A stretch of 64,000 bases of DNA from Nansenia antarctica. Lineage: Eukaryota; Chordata; Actinopteri; Argentiniformes; Microstomatidae. The stretch spans positions 1 to 64,000 of the forward strand of contig CAXDII010000841.1 of the NCBI GenBank assembly GCA_963989245.1. Reading direction: 5' to 3'. The notes below the pieces were generated by a model. It saw only the letters and a program-made list of their open reading frames with translations. It ran no database searches and was not told the DNA's origin. Every line of letters starts with the position of its first letter. Within the stretch, counting starts at the first letter, position 1. Shown piece after piece: positions 1-8,000 of the stretch. The position numbers were made by a program, and so were the translations under genes.

Positions 1-44
1 GTGATATGAAGAGAGATATGATTAAAAGAGCCTCCTAGGGGCGC

Positions 45-235
45 GGGTTAGGTGGCGTAGCGGGTTAAGCGTCGACCATGTGACCGCAGGGTTCCCGGTT
101 CAATTCCGCGAACATGTCATCCTCCTCTCTCTCTCACCCAGCCTTCCTTTCAAAAATCTCTACTGTCCCTGTCAATAAACCGAAAAATATGAGTGGGACT
201 GCCCCACTCAGAGAAAATAACTAGAAAATGTATTT
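45..235 (+). repeat. tRNA-derived SINE
   Basis: A tRNA-like head is visible: an A-box-like stretch (TGGCGTAGCGGGTTAAG, about 52-68) and a B-box-like stretch (GGTTCAATTCC, 97-107), the internal RNA polymerase III promoter of tRNA-derived SINEs. A pyrimidine-rich body follows, then CTCTACTGTCCCTGTCAATAAA. Similar heads occur at 13.0, 18.4 and 45.5-45.8 kb. It does not fold as a canonical tRNA, so a tRNA gene is not called. Confidence 0.55.
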
Positions 236-482
236 AAAAAAAAGAGCCTTTCTGAACTCATGTCCCCTACCCGTCCAGATGTCTGTCCATCCAGGCCCGG
301 CCAGCAGTCTGTGCTGCTGATGCCTGACTAGAGGATTTATAGAGGGGCTGTAGTCCATGAGGTAGTCCTCTGAAACCGTTGGTACCTCCCCCTTCCAACC
401 CCCCACCCCCCCACCCCTCTCTCTCTCTCCCCATCCCTTCTCCAGGGGAATTCTCTGTCAGCTGGGCAGAAACCCTGGTCCT

Positions 483-485
<3 letters not shown>

Positions 486-519
<34 letters not shown>

Positions 520-538
520 TGTTAGAGAGAGAGAGGAT
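486..538. repeat. (GA)n microsatellite
   Basis: Interrupted GA dinucleotide repeat just upstream of the splice acceptor of the exon at 571. Its complement gives a spurious poly-Leu/Ser reading frame. Confidence 0.9.
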
Positions 539-570
539 GTTAGAGAGACATCTTTGTGTGTCTCCCACAG

Positions 571-656
571 ACGGCGAGGACACGGCGGCCGTGAGAGAGC
601 TGGTGGGAGAGCTTCTCTACGGGAACACGCAGAAGACCCAGACCAGCCCACCGTAA
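571..656 (+). CDS. Terminal coding exon of an unidentified gene, with poly(A) signal
   Basis: A pyrimidine tract ending TCTCCCACAG (561-570) is a good splice acceptor. The exon opens in phase 2 and reads GEDTAAVRELVGELLYGN then TQKTQTSPP to a TAA at 654-656. A canonical AATAAA lies 86 bases downstream at 742-747, so acceptor, short open frame, stop and polyadenylation signal all agree with the last exon of a plus-strand gene whose body lies left of the window. I do not recognise the protein. The acidic start followed by a helix-like VRELVGELLYG segment is all that can be said. Confidence 0.5.
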
Positions 657-741
657 CATTCCATACCCATAACCCCCAGCCCACCCCATCTCTCTCTCTT
701 TCCTCTCTCTCTCCCTTCCTCTTTTCTGTAAATACTCTGTG

Positions 742-747
742 AATAAA
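742..747 (+). terminator. AATAAA polyadenylation signal
   Basis: Canonical hexamer 86 bases after the TAA stop of the exon at 571-656, followed by a GT-rich stretch (GGTGAGTTGTTGTTG) that could act as the downstream element. Confidence 0.55.
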
Positions 748-1097
748 GTCACACAGCGGTGAGTTGTTGTTGTCTCCTTACTTGTAGCTTCCTAAAATAG
801 AAACACAACGTGTCTGATTCAGGATTCTCATCATGCTTCTCATCCAGGGGGAGGCTGGTGGCCCTTCTTACAATATTCAGCATCTCGTTATGGATAATAG
901 GACGCATTCCTACGCATTTACGCATTGCGTAAACTAATATCCTCCTTCTGAGCAGCAATAAGATTATTGCGAGTCATGGGTAGCTGTGTTGTCTCAGATA
1001 AAAGATTGTTACATTGAAGCGTACTGATCTCAGCAGTGGGTGGAGTAGGCACAGGCGGAACTGGGAAAGCAGTCTTGTCGGACATCACAGTTGCGAA

Positions 1098-1740
1098 TAG
1101 GGGTGGGCATCAATGATCGACGATCGATAATTGATCGATAAGGATCTTGGTCGATCACAAAATATTTTGATCGATAATCATTAATATTTTTTTAATTTTT
1201 AAAAAAAATAATAATAATGGAAATTAGTTAGGCTGGCCTAACTGTCACCAGATTGCGTTCGTCTCTCACCCCTGAACATGTTAACATGATCATCTTTCTG
1301 AACAAGAACCAGTAGGTCTGCGCCTACAGTCTCTCGCTGGAGTTTAAATTTAAGTTAAGTTGGACGCTCTTAAGGACACTAACGTTTTCAGTCATCCTCC
1401 TATTTGTGAGTAACTGTTTTTTTTACTGCTCCTATGGTGAGTTACTTATTTTCTATATTTTTATTTATAACGTAAAATGTGTTTTTAAGTTAAACAATTT
1501 AGGCTACTCACTGCCTTGTTTAAGAGGATTGTTATCTGACTGTAGTGTCTAGTTTGAATGTGAATGAATGAATGTGTGCAATAGCAACACAAATAAAGTG
1601 TTTTCCCCAAGGAAAACATGCTTGTTATTTCTGCCCTAGTTTTTTTTTTTTATGAAAAAAAAGCTTATCAATTAATCGATAATTGATCGTTAATTCTTGC
1701 GATTATTGAAAAATAATTTTTGATCGTTTGCCCAGCCCTA
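1098..1740. mobile_element. hAT-type MITE, 643 bp, with 8-bp target duplication
   Basis: The element begins TAGGGGTGGGCA and ends TGCCCAGCCCTA, a terminal inverted repeat with one base difference. It is flanked by perfect 8-bp direct repeats GTTGCGAA (1090-1097 and 1741-1748). GATCGATAATTGATCGATAA-type AT-rich subterminal repeats occur at both ends. No coding capacity. It interrupts the minus-strand Gypsy remnant. Confidence 0.85.
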
Positions 1741-2080
1741 GTTGCGAATATGGTATCCGACAACTCAACTACTTCACCTACTCTACGTGTTTGAGCACGA
1801 GTGACCGCACATACAGAGAACACTTAAGGAAAATCCTGAGCTAACACATCTGGCTGTAAAATAGTGGGACATTTTAAAACCTCCAATACTGGCATAACCT
1901 TGCCACCAGCGATGTCATTCCCTAGTAAAAATGTAACACCCTTCACTGGTAAGGATGGACGCACACCCACCTTAAACACCCCCTTAGCCAACTCAGTCCA
2001 GGTGTACTTGATGCAGAGGCACAGACACAAAGCCCATTTCAATGCCCTGCACCAGAACACTAGAGCCGCTTGCTTTAGAG

Positions 2081-3723
2081 CATCGTTTCTCAACGGGGGC
2101 GTTCAGACAACATCGGGGGGCGCTGGAGCAAATATTTTTAAAAGGGGGGCGTTGAGGTGTTCTTGGGGGGCGTTCGTTCACGCATAAAGTATTTTTCTCA
2201 TGAAAAACAGCTGTGTTATTACGGGCACATTCGTAAATGCACGAACGGTCAGTTCGCTCGGACAAACCGTGTTTTCAGTCAGAGCACCCATCTCTGAGCG
2301 CTCTGAACTTGGCCGGGCTCTGTGACGCAGACACACATAGCGCCACGCCCCAAAAAATAAAAGTTTCCAATGTGTCTGGGTAAGCTGCATTGTAGAAGAA
2401 TCTTGACAGTTCATGTACAGTGCAGAAATTGCAATACTATGCTACGATAGAAAGAACCCCGGTTCATCCCATCTGTAACATCATGTTGACCAATGCCCAA
2501 CTTCTATGAGTGTTTTCCTTGTAGGCTATGCTTGAGTGACATATGTTTCAGTTTGTGGGCTCATTGTAATTGTTGCGTTCGCTTCGTTCGCTTCCTTTCA
2601 ATACAGCTTATTTAATTTAGTTAAAATGAGTGCTAATACCATACCACAATACCAGAACATCACAGCAGGAACAACCTATCTCAAAAAAGCGATCGTAATA
2701 AACCAGTCCTGAAAGTTCTCTGTCGCTTACCAATAATCAAACCTAGAGAAATCAGCTACAAATGTCCCCTCCCCTCGCAGGTTCATCACAGTATATTACA
2801 TAAATGTATTACTGTTAAGTGTTGTTGTGGATGTTATCCCTAGTGCCATTCTGAGGTTAGCATTGCGATGTGTTTGCAAACTAAAATATACGATCGCTTT
2901 TTTGTGATATGTTGCTCCTCTTGTGATGTCCTGGAAACGAACGCATCAGCTGCAGCGTCTTTTGTATTGATCAGCTGTCAGCAGTGTTATTACGGGTACG
3001 TTCGTAAATGCACGAACGGTCAGTTCGCTCGGACAAAACCGTGTTTTCAGTCAGAGCGCCCATCTCTGAAGCGCTCCCAGAGCGCAGAGCTCTGAACTTT
3101 GGAACTTTGTTATGTTTTGATATGTTTTGATATGAGAAATTCGAAGTGGTCAGTTTATGAAAATAATACCATAGAATACTAAATAAAATATTAAAATAAT
3201 AGCCCCCTAGCGTTTGCCGCCATATTGTGACACCCCCCCCCCCCCCCCCCCAAAGTCCAATCAAAAATGAATAAATATTAGCATCATAAAACAGCAATTT
3301 GGAGAAATGCAACACCAGCACACTTAAAAAAACTAACAATGTTAGTTGTAATGTACAGTTCTGCATCCTACTGTTTGTTCTGCATCGGACATGTGTGAAA
3401 TTCCTGCTGTTCCGTAGCAGTCTGTTTGTATTCTCTGATGTTGTCTGAGTTTGTTTAACACTCAGAAACAGCATTTTTATTCACATTCACATGGCTTTTC
3501 TGCTCTCTGGTAAACTAATGATAATGATATTCCAACCGCCCAGTTAAATCCAATCTATTATTTGGCATTCAGTGACATGCTTTTTAAATTATATAACACA
3601 GAATATTAGTCAACATTAATATTTAGGGAAGAAAATAAGCCTACTTTTTTTGATGGGGGGGGCGGTAAGAGGCCTGGATAATGGACAGGGGGGCGCTGGC
3701 CCAAAAAAGGTTGAGAACCACTG
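2081..3723. mobile_element. hAT-type element, 1643 bp, with 8-bp target duplication
   Basis: The right end reads GGTTGAGAACCACTG and the left end CATCGTTTCTCAAC, a decayed version of the same terminal repeat (CAGTGGTTCTCAAC type). Perfect 8-bp repeats CTTTAGAG flank it (2073-2080 and 3724-3731). An internal segment of about 90 bp (2214-2310, AAATGCACGAACGGTCAGTT) is repeated at 2988-3105. A (C)n tract lies at 3233-3250. No intact transposase. It is inserted in the Gypsy protease. Confidence 0.85.
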
Positions 3724-4085
3724 CTTTAGAGCGACAGAAGGGCAACACGTCTGACAGTATAAACGATTGTGCAGCAACGGTATCCCGCAGTATGCGGACC
3801 GGACGCTGGTCCGACGCTTTGTCATTAAGTGAAACAAACCCATCCAACACAAATGGTTCATAACTGGGGTCCAGAGAGTCACACACCCCATCCAGGAGTA
3901 TCGAAACTGACCCAACCAAGGTTTTCACCAGGCCAACCTCTTTTGGTCGTTTACTGGGCGGTGCCAGTTTGCGTTTTAACAAGAAACAGTCATCTTTAAT
4001 GTGGCCAGTTTGATGACAGTACCAACACTCCCGTTCCTCGCTGGAGCGGAAAGATGATGGGCGGGGCGAACTACCCTGCACTTTA

Positions 4086-4590
4086 GCCGAAACAGAGGGA
4101 GAACATGTTCTCTCATTACGGAAAGCTCCAAAACTTTGTTAAGTGTGTCAATGAAAACTCTGTGTCATGCTGTTTACTTGGCCATGTCCTCTGGGTGTAT
4201 ATTGACCCCGATGACATGGAGCAAATCTGCACTGCTGTCCTAATCTAATCTATTCCCTCCACCCTTCTCCCTGAAGGATGACGAGTCCCTTTTTCCTATT
4301 TTGGAATGTGAGAACGGGAATAAAACTACGGTTGTAAATGTGTCACATACTTTTTTTAATCTCATGCATTGTCATATAGATCAATTTAATCAGTGAAACG
4401 CTACACAGATAGTATTTAAAACAAAACAAAAAAACAAACCCAAATTCAACATAAGATAACAGAACTGTAACTAGGTGAATAGGGCCTTATTAGAAGCCTT
4501 AAAACATTCTTCTGGAACGGTCACAAGAAAAGGTGCATACTGATTCGTCACCCAAAAGTCACTCATCAGAAAGATCAGTGCAGAACATCA
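4086..4590. other. Intergenic stretch, nothing recognised
   Basis: Past the Gypsy gag remnant this holds no coding or repeat signature I can name. It includes short A-rich runs (4424-4445). Confidence 0.4.
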
Positions 4591-4599
4591 GAACATCAG

Positions 4600-5022
4600 C
4601 CAGAGTGCCCTCTGGGAAGGAAGGAAGGAGGGGCCTCTGCGAAGGGAGGAGGGGCATCTGGGAAGGAAGGAGGGGCATCTGGGAAGGAAGGAGGGGCTTA
4701 TGGGAAGGGAGGAGGGGCATCTGGGAAGGAAGGAGGGTCTTATGGGAAGGAAGGAGGGGCCTTTGGGAAGGAAGGAGGGAAGGAAACTAGGAACATGGGA
4801 AGGAAGGAGGGGCCTCTGGGAAGGAAGGAGGGGCCTCTGGGAAGGGAGGAGGGGCCTCTGGGAAGGGAAGAGGGGCATCTGGGAAGGAAGGAGGGGCTTA
4901 TGGGAAGGGAGGAGGGGCCTCTGGGAAGGAAGGGGGAGGGGCCTCTGGGAATGAAGGAAGGAGGAGGGGCCTCTGGGAAGGAAGGAGGGAGGAGGGGCCT
5001 CTGGGAAGGAAGGAAGGAGGGG
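4600..5022. repeat. GGAAGGAGGGGCMTCTG minisatellite abutting a stop codon
   Basis: About twenty imperfect 18-25-bp units built on GGGAAGGAAGGAGGGGCCTC, alternating CCTCTG, CATCTG and CTTATG. The array starts immediately next to the TAG (5023-5025) of the minus-strand THAP/ARL14EP gene, so it forms the start of that gene's 3' UTR. Frames open on both strands only because of the repeat. Confidence 0.95.
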
Positions 5023-8000
5023 CTAGTTGGTGGCGTATTTGTTGTGGATGATCTCGCCCCCCTCCACCTCCACCTGATCGTAGAGCCACTCCCTGTCGCA
5101 GCGACACTCCACGCCGCACTTGCGGGAGCCGCACTCGGGGCAGGGGTACCAGCAGCCCGTGCAGTCCACTTTCAGGCAGTCGCACAGGTCCTTCCCATTG
5201 GAAACCATGCAGCCCTTACTGTCATACACCTTGCTCTCGGCCCCCATGGTCTGTCTGCACGGGGAAGGAAAGAGAAGGTCCAAGCGCACACAGACACAGT
5301 TTTCATTCAAAAGGATCTCAGAGTGCTACAGAGAGAAAAACAACAACCGTGAAAACATGAGTTAAAAACAAAACAACCTAAAAACATAATAAGTTAAAAA
5401 CAAAACAACCTAAAAACATAATAAGTTAAAAACAAAACAACCTAAAAACATAATAAGTTAAAAACAAAAACAACCTAAAAACATATTAAGTTAAAAACAG
5501 TAAAAAAAACACAAAATAAAAATCACTGTAAATATTACTGTCAATGTTTCGGTTATCTTGATTGCACGGGTGTGATTACGGTGTGTTTTGTGTTGGAACC
5601 GGTGTCCAACGATCTCACCTGTCGTCATCGAAGCGGTTTGCGGCGCCCGTGTCCTTGGTCATTGTCCTTGGTAACTCGATCTGCAAAGATTTTACTGAAC
5701 GTTATTTCATTTATTTTTATAGATTTGTCTAAGGCTTAGACATAACGATAAAAAAAATATATATATATACTGTATATATATATCAAAAACATGTCCTTGT
5801 ATTTATTGTCTGACCCCATTTGATTTACTTTATTTTACTTGGGGAACCCTGATTACACACAACAGTGCATGTGAGGTAATCAGTAGGTCACAGAGTGGAA
5901 TTCAACGCAAAATGTGATTGAGGGTTAACTGCATTTCCCCTCTCCCCCATTTACAAAGACCCCTTAGCCAAGAATTTCACAACATCACGACTAGGTCTGC
6001 CACAGGTACAAGATTTAGTGGCGGGCCCAGTCTCCAGCTCAGTTTGATAGACAACAGTACCAGTAAATGACTGAAAAATAACTGTGTACATGGGGGTTCA
6101 AGTAACACTCAACATGTATGGGTGGAGAAGTCTATATGTTATGGTACATGTGGGAATAGGGTACATGTGGGAAAACTAGGGTTAGGTGCTAGGGTGCTAC
6201 GGTTAGGGTTAAGATTAGGAATAGGGTTAGACATGCCAGCATGTACCAAGTCGACGTAGCACCTAACCCTAACCCTAGTTTTCCCACATGTACCGTAACA
6301 TATACATTTAATTTCAATGTAGTGATTCTAGTGATGTTGAAACAAACGTGTGAAACAGACTCATAGCTATGGTGAGAACAGACAGGCAGGCAGGCAGAGC
6401 TAGCTCTCCACTGATGTCACGAAATGAGCTCAGACCTTTGATGGGTCTTGCCCGGCGCCGAAGATGGTCGGCACGGCGTATTCCCTGAGGGACTGCGTCC
6501 CGTTGAAGTCCAGGAAGCAGTCCGGTCTGAAGTGGTCTGAGCAGAGGCAGGTGTTGCTTGTTGGGAGGAAGTCTTTCATTCCCATATTATTCAGCCACTG
6601 ACTGGCCAGCTGAGGCTTACTGATGGGAAACCTGTGGGAAAGGAATGGTAAATGGTAAACGGACTGCACTTATATAGCGCCTTTTTTGCTGCTCCAAAGC
6701 GCTTTACAACAGCCTCTCATTCACCCATTCACACACACATTCACACACCAATGGTGGCCAAGCTGCCATGCGAGGCACCGGCCGGCCCGCTCACTGGGAG
6801 CAATGTTGGGGTTCAGTGTCTTGCCCAAGGACACTTCGACATGTGGCCAGCCGGGGCTCGAACCGCCGATCTGCCAACCTTGTGATCATTAGACGGCGAC
6901 TCTACCTCCTGCGCCACAGCCGCCACAGGAAGGCTGCATTACTCTAACGGTATTATTTGGAATTCAAAAAACAACAAAGTGGACTCTGCCCCAGCTGAGC
7001 GTTCATGCTTTTCTGTGTGTCAGGGACTTGAAGGGTTATCCCGTTTCATAGAGGAAGACTTCCTGTTTTTTGCATTTGTTTTTGTATACACGTGAAAAAA
7101 GTATAAACGCACTTACTGTAATGCCGAAGCAAATTCCTATATGTGTATGCATAATGGCAATAAACGTTATCTGAATCTGAATCTGAATTCAGCCACTACC
7201 CCTTGTAACTCTGTTCCGAGGGGCAAGCCGGAACGCAAGTGGCACTCCAAAAGGAGGGGTAGGGGTAAACAAGGGAAATGGGATTGGGCCTAAAGCTGGT
7301 ATCTCTCCAACACTGAACAAAAAACACTGGCGGCTCCACTTCCCGGGGGGTTGGGTTCACACTACGAAACTTGGTTACTAGGTTATCAGAAATAATATAA
7401 TAAAGTAGCCGGCGGTTATGGAAAGATCTGTTATAGCGACTTGAAGCTGAAGCAGTGCTCACTGGAAACACCCACACTTCTTTGAAATGTGTACGAATTG
7501 CGTACATTGTACGTGCTATTCTTTCCTACCTACAGCATTGTTGTTGTCTTGTTGTTGTTGTTGTTTGTGAATGATGGAGACAAGTAAAACCGGAAATGTA
7601 TATGCTGGCCTTTGGGAAAAATTGGGACGTTAAAAGCTACATTCCTTTTTTTATTGTGGTATTTTTGTCTGGTTGTGTCCTGTTGTAGTGGAAGGAGGTG
7701 GGGATGCAAATGCATGACTGTTTTGTTATGTTGAGTAATTTAATGGTTGAATGACTATATTGAACAATTCTAAAACAGAACAATTCCTTGTAAACAGACA
7801 AATAAAGAAATAAAAAGGACATTTGGAGGTGGAGGGGGTCCGTCGCGTGGTTGAGTCTGCTGCATGGTTGAGGAGCTCTGCTCTGCCCTAAGCCAGGGGG
7901 GTTTCCACTCCTGCATTGAAAAAGCTTGTTCCGATTTGTCATGTTTGTCACGCATTTAAAGACTTATTTTATTTTATTCCACCACACATCTCAATTATGT

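Larger units (their letters stand above)
790..4085 (-). mobile_element. Degraded Ty3/Gypsy LTR retrotransposon, split by two hAT-type insertions
   Basis: On the minus strand 4081-3724 encodes a gag zinc knuckle (CWYCHQTGHIKDDC, about 3.98-4.03 kb) followed by the start of a retropepsin-like protease (RILRDTVAAQSFIL, about 3.75-3.8 kb). The protease continues at 2072-1824 with GVRPSLPVKGVTFLLGNDIAGGK, and the linker toward reverse transcriptase continues from about 1820 to 950 (CAVTRAQ and onward). The frame shifts near 2000. The coding sequence is cut twice by hAT-type elements, 1098-1740 and 2081-3723, each with an 8-bp target duplication. No RT, integrase or LTR was found. The catalytic D is followed by TVA rather than the usual TGA-type triad, another sign of decay. 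Confidence 0.7.

Noticed and set aside
4533..5352. Long open frames of G-R-K-E-G repeats on both strands
   Set aside because: They are the translation of the GGAAGGAGGGGC minisatellite, with no start context, splice sites or similarity.
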